A DNA stretch of 40,821 nt from Fragilaria crotonensis (taxonomy: Eukaryota > Bacillariophyta > Fragilariophyceae > Fragilariales > Fragilariaceae), in assembly GCA_022925895.1 (NCBI GenBank), contig JAKSYS010000580.1, positions 1 to 40,821 on the forward strand. The letters are read 5' to 3'. The notes beneath the pieces are model-generated. The model did no database searches. It was not told where the DNA came from and was given only the letters and a program-made list of their open reading frames with translations. Shown one piece after another: positions 32,294-40,821 of this stretch (positions within the stretch are counted from its first letter, which is position 1; each line of letters starts with the position of its first letter). The translations under genes and the position numbers were made by a program.

Positions 32294-33105
32294 ATGTGGA
32301 CGAAGAAGACGGCTTTCATCGTTGGGGCTCTCTGGAGTTTTTTGTGCAGTCGACATCCTTCGGGCACAGCCGACGCATTCATGACGAACCGCATGAAGGC
32401 GATAGGAGTTCGCATCCCGGTAGGTAGACTGTAGACTGACCCCTCCATGTTGCTCTTACTCTGCGATCTAATGTTGAGACGTGCCAAATCTCCTCTTTAC
32501 TCGTGTCTGTGACACGAATGATGCAATTCATGCAGATTCACCGATCTCTTCCTCCGGTCACGAACCGATATCTCATGCTACCATCTACAGGAGTTTCGCC
32601 AGAATCGTCAACGATGGCACTTTCTCTCTTCGGAGACTTCATTCCTTCGGATCCCGATCCTGACCTTCTAGTCGGATTCATTACAATAATCGCTGCTTGC
32701 ACTCCCTACGTCTTGTCCTTGATATTTCCCAGCTTTATCAACGAAGAGTTCTTCTTGCCCGTTTAGGAAGACAACGAGGATGGTCGGGAAGCAGAGATAG
32801 GTTGGAAGGTTCGCTACGCGACATTGGCACTCCTGCTCACTTCCCTGACTGCCGGCGAAGTTTTGTTCTTTCCCGACCGCGGTTCGGTCGCCATCTTGCG
32901 AGACAGTTACTTGTTATGGGCGGTGTTTTACACGGAAGCTACTCGCAAAATCCGATGGGAAGCCAAGAACCATATCTTGAAAGTCAAGAATCGTTTTGGC
33001 ATTCAGCTGTGGCATTCGATCGTAGTAATCATTTTGTGGGCTGACGTCTCGGCCTCTCCGACAGCAACCTTCATTATTGATTTCCTCAAGGACGTATTCA
33101 CTTGA
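32294..33105 (+). CDS. Plastid-leader membrane protein, unknown family, with in-frame TAG
   Basis: Exon 1 (32294-32419) encodes MWTKKTAFIVGALWSFLCS, a signal peptide, followed by GTADAFMTNRMKA, which resembles the ASAF cleavage motif of diatom plastid leaders. The intron (32420-32535, 116 nt) has GTAGGT..ATGCAG, phase 0. Exon 2 (32536-33105) stays in one frame to the stop at 33105 but contains a TAG at 32764-32766. Before the TAG there is a membrane helix (VGFITIIAACTPYVLSLIF). After it come two more hydrophobic stretches (YATLALLLTSLTAGEVLFF and LWHSIVVIILWADVSA). Read through, the protein is about 230 aa with three membrane segments; without read-through it is 118 aa. A 96-nt in-phase GTCGGA..TTTAG unit (32671-32766) could be a second intron that removes the stop and the first helix, but its donor is unusual. 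I do not recognise the family. Confidence 0.55.
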
Positions 33106-33364
33106 GAGCACGTGATCTTCACCACTACAACACGCAATATTGTCTCATCTGTCAACTAATCAATTTATCCCGTTAGAGACAATCGAAAATGCCTTGTGGA
33201 TGCCACAGATCACGATGTATCGGCCGCAAGGGCAAGTTTCACTACGAGAAAGCCATGAATGCCTGTATCTGCACTCTACGCGTCAGCACTTAATAAACTA
33301 TAAAGCAAACCCGCGTACTTCGTGCTCCTGTGGACCATGACAAGGCCACCTACACCAACAGTGA
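33106..33364. other. Short spacer
   Basis: This is 3' flank of the plastid-leader gene and of the Rieske-like pseudogene. Nothing else was seen. Confidence 0.35.
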
Positions 33365-33958
33365 TCAAATCTTGGAAACGACTCGTTCGCCGTCGTCACT
33401 AGTAATCTTGTACACTCTGGCGTCCTTATACTCCCATCCCTCGGACGAACGCCGACAAACCAGTTCGCTTCCACGGCGGTTCATGCTTCCCAGTTCTGAA
33501 CCCGTACGTTGTGGAGCACATGGGACAAGCAACCCTCAGATCGCCTTCCGATGCCACTGAGTCTGGGATAAGGGCACTTTTGAACAAATCAAAGTCGCAT
33601 CGGGGGCAATCTCCTGGCACGTCGTACAGCTTTCCTTTAGTGCTGCTGCAAAGTAGTTGAGCGCCACCACCAAATTCCCACCCTTGATCATGCTCTTGAG
33701 TTCTGGTAGGTAGGTTGCACATGAGAAGTGGCTTCCAAGCACGTTGAGTACGTGAGCACAAGCATACTTTTCCTGGTAATGCAAAGGGATGACCTTCGAC
33801 AGAAGTGCCTGTAAACCATGTGCCACTGCCATCATTCGTTTTGTATCTTCGAGGTTTTACGTTAGACTACCCTTGCCTCGCTGTGCTCCCATCACAACAA
33901 GAGTCAACTTTTGGCAGGGATCCAGTAAGGCCAGATGAAGGAGATGATTTGACAGCAT
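33365..33958 (-). pseudogene. Broken duplicate of the Rieske-like gene
   Basis: The minus strand is clearly homologous to the gene at 28587-29257. It starts with an ATG at 33958 (MLSNHLLHLALLDPCQKLTLV), has a TAA at 33857-33859 (codon 34), and has lost about 20 codons of exon 1. The WEFGGG, GDCPRC and ACPMCSTTYGFRTGKH blocks of exon 2 survive. A frameshift after LSAFV separates EYKDARVYKITSDDG from the rest. Sequence corresponding to the intron of the intact gene is still recognisable at about 33720-33790, so this is a DNA duplication and not a retrocopy. The copia element is inserted about 95 bp upstream of its start, on its promoter side. Confidence 0.85.
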
Positions 33959-34053
33959 TTTCTCTGGATAGTTGTCGCATTGATCGCGTGACGAAGCTGG
34001 TGAGTTGCTGGAGAATTTTGAGAAAACACCATGCTTTTCAAAGATGTGCCTTG

Positions 34054-34384
34054 TGTTGGGAAAGAACAACCGATTACGCGCGACATCGCACCTCCGGGTG
34101 CAAATGAGGTTGCGAAAGAACAAGTAAAAGGTAAAGACGAGATACGTGACCTAACGTGGGCCGACATAGTGAAAATGCGCCCGCGTGAAACGAAGCAGAA
34201 CGTACTACGAGGAAGAGAAGATAAAAAAGGATAAGTTGCGAGCGCACTTTCTCGCAACAATCCCGTTAGTAGAACCGAAGTTTGATTGACTTCCGACTGC
34301 TATCAACATTGTCTACACCGCCTGGAAAAGCAATAAGGAGTTAAACGCTCCATCATATTGTAGGCGGAATAGCTATTTGCAACA
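34054..34384 (+). repeat. 5' LTR
   Basis: A 331-bp LTR, TGTTG...CAACA, with 5-bp inverted termini. It contains an open sense frame (to 34234) that duplicates the C-terminus of the pol ORF. That frame is followed by a hairpin (GTTGCGAG at 34235-34242, CTCGCAAC at 34251-34258). I saw no difference from the 3' LTR. Confidence 0.97.
34219..34261 (+). promoter_or_regulatory. Putative LTR TATA-like box and transcript 5' end
   Basis: An A/T-rich ATAAAAAA lies at 34221-34228. A start site about 26 nt downstream would begin the transcript near 34247, at CTTTCTCGCAACAAT (34247-34261). Those 15 nt are the exact reverse complement of the sequence at the end of the LTR and just beyond (34384-34398). The TATA box and start site are inferred from spacing only. 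Confidence 0.35.
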
Positions 34385-34398
34385 TTGTTGCGAGAAAG
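34384..34398 (+). other. Candidate primer-binding site for self-priming
   Basis: ATTGTTGCGAGAAAG starts at the last LTR base and occupies the position where a tRNA primer would bind. It does not start TGG, as a site for a tRNA 3' end would. It is perfectly complementary to 34247-34261 within the LTR. A primer ending at 34260 would pair with 34385, the first base after the LTR, which is the position needed to start minus-strand synthesis. Confidence 0.5.
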
Positions 34399-34466
34399 GT
34401 ACAATTCCTGTATTTATACATCAGACGCAATTTCACTAACGTATCGTTCCTGCCCAAACCCGATTA

Positions 34467-34829
34467 ATGGAAGACAGAAGCTTCGAAGAGCTTGTTGAGG
34501 AACTACGAGAACTGAAGATCAAGGAAGCAGAGCTTACCGTCAGAATCGAGCACGCAAGACTAGCAAGGACAGAGAGGAGGGCCGTCGCAACAACCGCCCC
34601 ACCGCTTGAACGTACGTTTTTCACAAACGGTTTCAGGCCGGGCGATCGCGTTCGCGTCACGAACAAGGTACGGAAGCCAGCGACTGCGGGGCCAACGTGG
34701 ACCGAAGCTAGGGAGCGCCTGGCCACAGTAACAAGGGTCATTCCCGATCAGGTTCACATTCTAACGGACAACGGAACCAAGACCTGGCGAGCCCCAAATA
34801 ACCTGAAGCAGATATTCGACTCGCACTAG
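34467..34829 (+). CDS. Small leader ORF of the copia element
   Basis: This 120-aa ORF starts with ATG. It has an N-terminal coiled-coil segment (EELVEELRELKIKEAELTV) and a C-terminal block FRPGDRVRVTNKVRKPA...ATVTRVIPDQVHILTDNGTKTW. The latter looks like a small SH3/KOW-type nucleic-acid or protein binding barrel and is, as I recall it, also found in other diatom copia elements. It stops at 34829, only 5 nt before the gag ATG, so gag translation may depend on reinitiation or leaky scanning. Exact role unknown. Confidence 0.65.
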   Translation: MEDRSFEELVEELRELKIKEAELTVRIEHARLARTERRAVATTAPPLERTFFTNGFRPGDRVRVTNKVRKPATAGPTWTEARERLATVTRVIPDQVHILTDNGTKTWRAPNNLKQIFDSH

Positions 34830-34834
34830 CCAGC

Positions 34835-35539
34835 ATGAGCAGCAACAGCAGTACCGCTGCCGACACCACCACCAGCGGTCTAACAACCGACACTGGACGA
34901 AGCAACCCCCCGGGGCGGACGGGAGGCCGCGGCAGAGGGCGCGGAGGCAGAGGAGGCGGACGCGGACACGCTCGCTCCACCGCGTCCAGGCCCAGGAGTA
35001 GCGGTTTCAAAGGCACGACCCCGGAGAAGAACGGGAACGTTTTCGAGTGTTATGATGAGCAGACGGATCGCAGGCAGTACATGAAAACGCTCGAGGCTTT
35101 GGAGGGATACGCGAAGAAGACCCTTAAATACGCCGAAGACCTGTCCCCACTCTTCGCATCCGAGATGAAGCTACCTGTACTGGAGAAACCAGCGAGGCCA
35201 GGTGAAGAGGCTGACGAAACGGACATCGCAATTTGGAACGAGGACGTTCGCGACTATGCGAAGAGGAAGCGCGTTCTCCGAGGGAACCTCGCTGCGATCC
35301 ACGCGGTTATTTGGGGACAGTGTAGCGAATCCATGAAGGCGAAAGTTAAGTCCCTTGACGGCTACGCTGACAGCGTAGCGAACGACAACTGCGAATGGCT
35401 TTTGAACAACATCAAGGCCGTCACCATGCAATTTGACGCCAAACATAACGGCTACATCTCCATGCTGGACGCCACGGCAAGTTTCTTAACTGCAGGCAGC
35501 AGCAGGGTCAGAGCGCAGACAATTACCTGGAGGCTTTGA
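34835..35539 (+). CDS. gag: Gag N-terminal part
   Basis: The 234-aa frame opens with a Ser/Thr stretch and a Gly/Arg-rich RGG-like tract (GRGRGRGGRGGGRG), then a helical capsid-type region (QYMKTLEALEGYAKKTLKYA ... IHAVIWGQCSESMKAKVKSL). The genuine gag continues in another frame: at about 35483-35488 (TTTCTTAAC) a shift of -1 gives SFLNCRQQQGQSADNYLEAL, the expected continuation. The 18 residues after that point in this frame are therefore probably not native. Either programmed -1 frameshifting or a one-base deletion explains this. Confidence 0.8.
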   Translation: MSSNSSTAADTTTSGLTTDTGRSNPPGRTGGRGRGRGGRGGGRGHARSTASRPRSSGFKGTTPEKNGNVFECYDEQTDRRQYMKTLEALEGYAKKTLKYAEDLSPLFASEMKLPVLEKPARPGEEADETDIAIWNEDVRDYAKRKRVLRGNLAAIHAVIWGQCSESMKAKVKSLDGYADSVANDNCEWLLNNIKAVTMQFDAKHNGYISMLDATASFLTAGSSRVRAQTITWRL

Positions 35540-37059
35540 AGAGCCGCAGTGACACGATTGAGTACCACGGCGGTACGATCGTTCTTAACCCAAGGCTGGC
35601 CCCAGAGACCCGAGACGACGGTACTAGATATACCGATGAGGAACGCATGAAGATTGCACGTGACTGTACTTTGGCGGCAGCCCTGATTCGAGGCTCCGAC
35701 CCAACTAGATACGGGACATTGGTTGCCGATCTCTCGAACCAATATAGTAAGGGAAAGGACGAGTACCCCAGGGACCTCGCATCTGCGTACAGTTTGCTCG
35801 TAAACTATCGCACTCCCACGAACGCAGCGCGGAACAGAAACAGCGGTAGCGGCAACACGAACGAGTCGATCGCAAACGCCGGCGGCTCCCAAGTCACCAC
35901 CGGCGGAAGTCCTGAGGGAAGTGCCATGACGTTCGCGCAGCGTGCCGCCTCCACCCCAGGAACAAATGGAGTTACGCACGACGGCGTGACCTGTTACCGC
36001 TGCAACGAAATCGGACACTATGCCTCCGATTGCCCCGCCGACACCAATTCTACTGCAGCAGCCACCACACTCGTTCAGTATGGTTTCACGCTTGCCCAGG
36101 GCGTTTCGGGGATTGACCCCTCGTGGATTTTGTTGGATTCCCAGTCCACAATCTCCGTTTTCCGCAATGCCGACATGTTAAGGAACATCAGGCCGAGCGA
36201 TCACGTCCTCCGCGCCGTTACGAACGGCGGCCACCAAGACTCAACTTTGATCGGCGATTTCCCCAACCTCGGTAAGGTCTGGTTTAACCCCCAGTCCATT
36301 GCCAACATTCTGTCCCTCGCAGAAGTCCGCAAAGTCTGTCGTGTCACTATGGACACTGATGCGGAGCCTGCTATGGTTGTTCATCGCATCGATGGATCTG
36401 CAATGAAGTTCATCGAACATGTCTGTGGTCTGTATGTCTATGTCCCACCTAATGATAGTAACCACCGCGTTACTGCTTATACCATGGTCTCCACCGTTGC
36501 CAACCAGAAAAAACCTTTTAGCCGCCGCGACGTTGCCAACGCCGACACGGCACGGGCGCTGTACCGCTTGATTGGGCGTCCCAGCGAGGCTGACTTCCAA
36601 CGCATTCTGACAGGCAATTTCATTCGCAACTGCCCAGTCACCCCTTTGGACGCCAAACGAGCCCTAATCATTTATGGGCCTGACATTGCTACCCTCAAGG
36701 GCAAGACCACACGTGCCGGCACCGCCACGCACACGCCTGCGTTCGAATCCGTTCCTCTGCCCCCTCCGGTGCTCGAACACCACCGCGACGTCGTACTGTG
36801 CGTTGATTTTTTCTTTGTCCAAGGTCATCCGTTTCTTCACACCATCTCGCGCAACATCCAGTTCCGCACAGTCAGCTCCGTCCCTGACCGCACACATTCT
36901 ACAATGGTGAAAGAAATCCAGGCCATCCTCCGCCTCTACGCCGACCGCGGTTTCCGCGTGCGCACCCTCCATGTTGATCACGAGTTCGCCTGCGTCCGCA
37001 ACGACATCTCACCAGTTCACCTTGACGTCGTCGCCCCGACAGCCACGTTGGGAAATTGA
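35485..37059 (+). pseudogene. pol: Gag C-terminus, zinc knuckle, protease and integrase N-part
   Basis: In frame from about 35485: rest of capsid (QSADNYLEALKSRSDTIEYH), a Gly/Ser/Asn linker, a CCHC knuckle (CYRCNEIGHYASDC, about 35995-36036), and a retroviral-type protease with LLDSQST as the active-site Asp motif (about 36132). Next is the pre-integrase/integrase region, including ALIIYGPDIATLKGKTTR, the first catalytic Asp in LCVDFFFV and the second in HVDHEF. The frame then breaks at about 37045, just before the catalytic Glu block (SHVG..ERSVRTVKER), and stops at 37059. The products are typical of diatom copia elements. Without frame correction no active integrase can be made. Confidence 0.85.
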
Positions 37060-37590
37060 GCGCTCCGTTCGCACCGTGAAGGAGCGCCTCCGGTCCACCG
37101 TCCACGGTCTCCCTTCAAGCGTTTGCCCAAGCTCATGATCGTCCACATGGTGGCCGACGCTGTGCGCTGCCTCAACATGTTCCCCGCCGACAACGGCGTC
37201 TCATCTTCCTGAGCCCCTTTCCATCGTGACCGGCGTCCCGCCTCCCGACTACGCCTCTTCGTCTCGAGTTTGGCTCCTATGTCCAACTTTTCCAAGACCA
37301 TTCCCGTCCAACACCATCGCTGCCCGCACCCTCGGCGCCATTGCCCTCACCCCGACTGGCAACGCGCACGGCGACTACCACTTCCTGTCGCTCGCGTCCG
37401 GTTGTCGTGTCTCCCGACACCGCTGGACCGCCCTCCGATGACCGACATTGCTATCGCTCGTGTCGAGGCCCTCGCCCTTCACGAAAAGCAGCCCCTCATT
37501 CAGGAGGATGGCCTCGTCGTTGAATGGCGCCCAAACCAGCCTGTTGACGTTGACGAATACGACCGCGACTACGTTCCCCCTTCGCGATGA
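37060..37590 (+). pseudogene. Frameshifted integrase C-terminal region
   Basis: Recognisable integrase C-terminal pieces alternate between frames: ERSVRTVKERLRSTVHGLP, then FKRLPKLMIVHMVADAVRCL, then an EFGSYVQLFQDHS piece, then IAARTLGAIALTPTGNAHGD, then MTDIAIARVEALALHEKQP, then the pol frame. At least six frame changes occur within about 540 bp. Many lie in or beside runs of C. The flanking RT-RNase H frame is open over 2.5 kb, so the damage is local. Confidence 0.75.
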
Positions 37591-40105
37591 CGTCGATGAC
37601 CCCCTCCTCGCCGCCGATTATCCCCCCCTTGACCCGACCGAATTGGCTGATCTTCGCGCCGCTGCTGCTCCTCTCGATGATGCCCCTTTTCCCGCCGTCG
37701 CGTTCGAGGACCAAGGAGCGCACATACCGCAGCCCGACGCTAACCCCGCCATCAACAATCGGCAACAGGAACCCTATCCAGCGTTTGACGAGCAACAGGA
37801 ACCCTATCCAGCGTTTGACGAAACCAACGAGCATAATGATTCATCTGCATTCGACGAGGAAGACGCCGACGAACACACCTACGACGACACAAATGGGGAC
37901 TACACAGCACAAGAAGACGACGAAGGCTACGAACAGGACCATGACGAACCACACGTCGACGCAGACGCAGATTTTAACCACGATCACGCCGCACTACTAG
38001 GAGACGACAACGACGCACACGACGGCCGCCTCCAAGATGATACGAACGCGGCGGAGCAAGGAGCGAACACGACCACCGGTACGGACCAAGGAGCGGCTTT
38101 ACAAGCCAGATACAACTTTCGGAACCGAGTTGACAGTACCGCCAGGCGATTCAGAACTGCCATGGATGAACCATTCAACAACAAGTCGTACTTCCCGCCA
38201 ACTCAGCTTTTATACGCTGGCGGCGACATTTTTCGCTACATCATGGACATGTGCGCGACTGACCCTGAGTTTGCCTACACCATGACACAGATGTCTGCCA
38301 ATGCAGGGATAAAAAAGCACGGAAGAAAGGCGATGGAGGCTTTAATGGCCGAATTCGCTCAACTCGAGGACCTAACTGCCTACGAACCGCTTGACCCCAC
38401 AAAGCTGACCAGGGCCCAAAAGAAATCGGCCCTCAGAGCCATAAATCTGATCAAGGAGAAACGGTGCGGAAAGCTAAAAGGACGCACTGTTGCAGACGGA
38501 CGAGCACAGAGGACACTGTACGACAAATCAGAAACTGCATCGCCAACGGTGGCTACGGACTCCCTCATGATATCGATTGCGTGCGACGCTCGAGAACGAC
38601 GTGACGTTGGCACCGCCGATATCGCCGGGGCATATCTAAAAGCATACATGAAGGATTTTGTCATCATGAAGTACACGGGTGCGTCCGTAGACATATTATG
38701 TGAGATGAACCCCAGGTACAAGGTTTTTGTAACCGTCGAGAATGGGCAGAAGGTCATATACGTGCGACTCATCAAGGCCTTATATGGGTGCGTACAGTCT
38801 GCCCTCTTGTGGTACGAAATGTTTCATTCGTACCTTGCTGAAATTGGTTTTGAGTTGAACCCATATGATCCGTGCGTAGCAAACAAGATCATAAATGGTA
38901 AACAATGCACCGTCGCGTGGTACGTCGACGACATGAAAATTTCACACGTCGACCCGAACGTTGTCACCGACGTGATTGGACAGATCGAAGACCGTTTTGG
39001 GAAGATGACCGTCACCAGAGGTAAGGAGCACACGTTCCTTGGAATGAAGATTTTGTACAAGGAGAACGGAACTGCAGAGATCACAATGCGAGACTACTTG
39101 GAGGAAGCCATCGCAGACTCCGGGTTGGACATAACCAGGAGCGCTTCCACGCCGGCCAGGAGAGACTTGTTCGAGACCGATGCCACCGCACGGGCCCTAA
39201 CGAAGAGAGACGCCGAGGTTTTTCATAGCGTGGCCGCCAAGCTTTTATACGTATCCATCCGTGCGCGCATGGACATACTGCTCCCCGTCATTTTTCTGTG
39301 CACGCGAGTGTCCAAAAGCACGGAGCAGGACCGGGCCAAGTTAAAGCGAGTGTTGGAGTACTTGAAGGGGACTCTACATTTCAAGTATACGATTGGCTCT
39401 GACGATATGGGAAAAATCAGGACCTGGGTGGACGCATCGTACGCAGTTCACCCCGATATGAAGAGCCACACCGGCGGCCTACTATCGTTCGGAACCGGCG
39501 GATTAGTCTGCAAGTCAGGCAAGCAGAAGCTTAACACCAAAAGTTCCACTGAAGCGGAGCTAGTCGGAGCCAGTGACTACTTGCCTAACTTGATATGGGT
39601 ACAGAATTTCCTCAAAGGACAGGGATACGAGGTGACAGAGAGTACGCTACAACAGGACAACGAAAGTGCAATCAAGCTGGAGAAGAACGGACGGATGTCG
39701 GCTGGACAGAAGTCTAGACACATCGACGTTAGGTATTTTTGGATTAAAGATCGGGTGGAGTCAAGCGGAATCACTATACAGCATTGTCCCACCCTCGAGA
39801 TGTTAGCGGATTTTTTTACCAAACCTCTACAAGGAAACCTGTTCCGCCGCTTCCGCGACGTCGTGCTAGGGTACAGTCACATCGACACCCTTCGACGCGA
39901 CCCCGCCGTACCGTTCGAGGAGCGTGTTGGGAAAGAACAACCGATTACGCGCGACATCGCACCTCCGGGTGCAAATGAGGTTGCGAAAGAACAAGTAAAA
40001 GGTAAAGACGAGATACGTGACCTAACGTGGGCCGACATAGTGAAAATGCGCCCGCGTGAAACGAAGCAGAACGTACTACGAGGAAGAGAAGATAAAAAAG
40101 GATAA
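37584..40105 (+). CDS. pol: Reverse transcriptase-RNase H of copia element, extending into 3' LTR
   Basis: The open frame is supported from about 37584 (DDVDDPLLAADYPP) to TAA at 40103-40105. An acidic linker contains a 30-bp tandem duplication (QQEPYPAFDE twice, 37763-37821). Next is the RT with VADGRAQR, DVGTADIAGAYLKA, LIKALYGCVQSALLWY and the catalytic YVDD (about 38920), then LGMKI and the connection. RNase H follows with WVDASYAVH, SSTEAEL, QQDNESAIKLEKNG and SRHIDVRYFWIKD, and the terminal ADFFTKPLQGNLF block. The last 60 codons lie inside the 3' LTR, which is unusual. An ATG-initiated start for this part alone is not expected; it is normally part of a polyprotein. Confidence 0.93.
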
Positions 40106-40255
40106 GTTGCGAGCGCACTTTCTCGCAACAATCCCGTTAGTAGAACCGAAGTTTGATTGACTTCCGACTGCTATCAACATTGTCTACACCGCCTGGAAAA
40201 GCAATAAGGAGTTAAACGCTCCATCATATTGTAGGCGGAATAGCTATTTGCAACA
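39925..40255 (+). repeat. 3' LTR
   Basis: A 331-bp copy of the 5' LTR, read as identical throughout. Its first 180 bp are coding for the pol C-terminus. It is followed by CCTTG, the target duplication. Confidence 0.97.
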
Positions 40256-40260
40256 CCTTG

Positions 40261-40821
40261 TGCATCCAGCAGTCCACCCTTCGCCAGGCGCCGTCCGCAA
40301 ATATGAAAATACAGCAATACAGCCTACGCGTATGGATTATGCATACAGTACATGTATCATACATTTTCTGTTGTGCTCCATTATTCGTACTCCAGTATAC
40401 TTGCACTCCAGTATACTTAGACCTCGGCACTCGGAGTACTGTACCGGTACTAAGTACGGTACCTGCTAGAGTATGCTTGCAGACCTGCACGTGCAGGCGT
40501 GCAGGTCGCAATTTGCAATGAGCTGAACGCTGAACACACAGATGAGCAGATATCCCCACGTCATATACGATACATACATCTACCTTCGCCAGACTCCGCA
40601 CTCCACACTCCAACAGAGTCGCCTGTGAACGAGGACAAGTACATACTGAGGACATTCGAAGTGCAACACTACCGGTAGTAGTACCTGGTACTTCCATCTG
40701 AACAATTCATCAGGGACTGGAGACAGTCGACACGGATTTAGTCAGCTTTATAGAACAGAAACGACACTCTCCCTCGATCAAAGCCCTCGGTTCCTACTTG
40801 AACCGTTGTGAAATAACATGA
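40261..40821. other. Right-edge spacer
   Basis: There is no supported gene. GTAC and GTATAC motifs are frequent at about 40335-40470 and 40670-40692. A short CTGCACGTGCAG palindrome lies at about 40484-40495. This continues the sequence that was upstream of the Rieske-like pseudogene before the retroelement inserted. Confidence 0.45.

Larger units (their letters stand above)
34054..40255 (+). mobile_element. Full-length Ty1/copia (CoDi-type) LTR retrotransposon
   Basis: The 6202-bp element has 331-bp LTRs at both ends that I read as identical, each beginning TGTTGGG and ending GCAACA. An exact 5-bp target duplication, CCTTG, flanks it (34049-34053 and 40256-40260). Coding order is a small ORF, gag, zinc knuckle, protease, integrase, reverse transcriptase, RNase H, which is the copia order (integrase before RT). 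Gag and integrase are interrupted by frame changes; RT-RNase H is open. Identical LTRs mean a very recent insertion. No tRNA-type primer site starting TGG follows the 5' LTR, and no good polypurine tract precedes the 3' LTR; only a short GAGGAG is present. Confidence 0.97.

Noticed and set aside
34031-34234. Separate gene in the 5' LTR
   Set aside because: It is the LTR copy of the pol C-terminal tail, not an independent gene.
1-40821. CRISPR arrays, operons, riboswitches and ribosome binding sites
   Set aside because: The gene structure is eukaryotic with introns; no regularly spaced repeats or bacterial signals were seen.

Overview
The window looks like nuclear DNA of a photosynthetic stramenopile, most likely a diatom. 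The reasons are: genes with no intron or one or two short GT..AG introns (mostly 70-83 nt); a Ty1/copia element of the diatom CoDi type; a transmembrane LRR protein with a diatom-style ectodomain; a Cys/His 'AKRNF..RHSHG' protein; and two leaders with a signal peptide followed by an ADAF- or QALT-like plastid cleavage region. The species cannot be named from the sequence.

Layout. 0.4-3.0 kb: two convergent, distantly paralogous, unrecognised genes. 3.0-5.5 kb: GTAC-rich spacer, a CpG-depleted relic and a small hAT-type MITE. 5.5-12.6 kb: an ankyrin-repeat gene, convergent with a 1554-aa SKI3/TTC37-like TPR gene of the cytoplasmic exosome cofactor. 13.1-16.1 kb: two minus-strand RNA-binding genes, an RBMX2/Ist3-like spliceosomal protein and a four-RRM protein. 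16.8-19.0 kb: a Tcp11-domain gene and an unknown two-exon gene, tail to tail with 3 nt between their stop codons. 19.8-20.7 kb: a non-autonomous PIF/Harbinger element carrying a transposase fragment. 21.2-27.0 kb: a Cys/His protein, a GNAT acetyltransferase and the LRR membrane protein. 28.6-29.3 kb: a Rieske-fold plastid protein in which both ligand His are Cys. 29.7-31.8 kb: a CpG-depleted relic. 32.3-33.1 kb: a plastid-leader membrane protein gene with an in-frame TAG. 33.4-34.0 kb: a broken duplicate of the Rieske-like gene. 34.05-40.26 kb: a complete copia element with 331-bp LTRs that look identical and a CCTTG target duplication.

There is no operon-like cluster; the genes are independent eukaryotic loci. 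RNA metabolism is over-represented (SKI3, RBMX2, multi-RRM protein).

The most notable signal is in the copia element. The 15 nt starting at the last base of the 5' LTR, where the tRNA primer site should be, are an exact reverse complement of a stretch inside the LTR. That stretch lies about 26 nt downstream of a TATA-like box, so it could be the 5' end of the element's own transcript. This is the arrangement expected for Tf1-style self-primed reverse transcription, in a copia-type element. Other signals are dense GTAC clusters confined to spacers, CpG-depleted islands, and clustered frameshifts in an element whose LTRs show no divergence. Exon boundaries were worked out by hand from GT..AG sites that restore conserved protein sequence; no search or RNA data was available.
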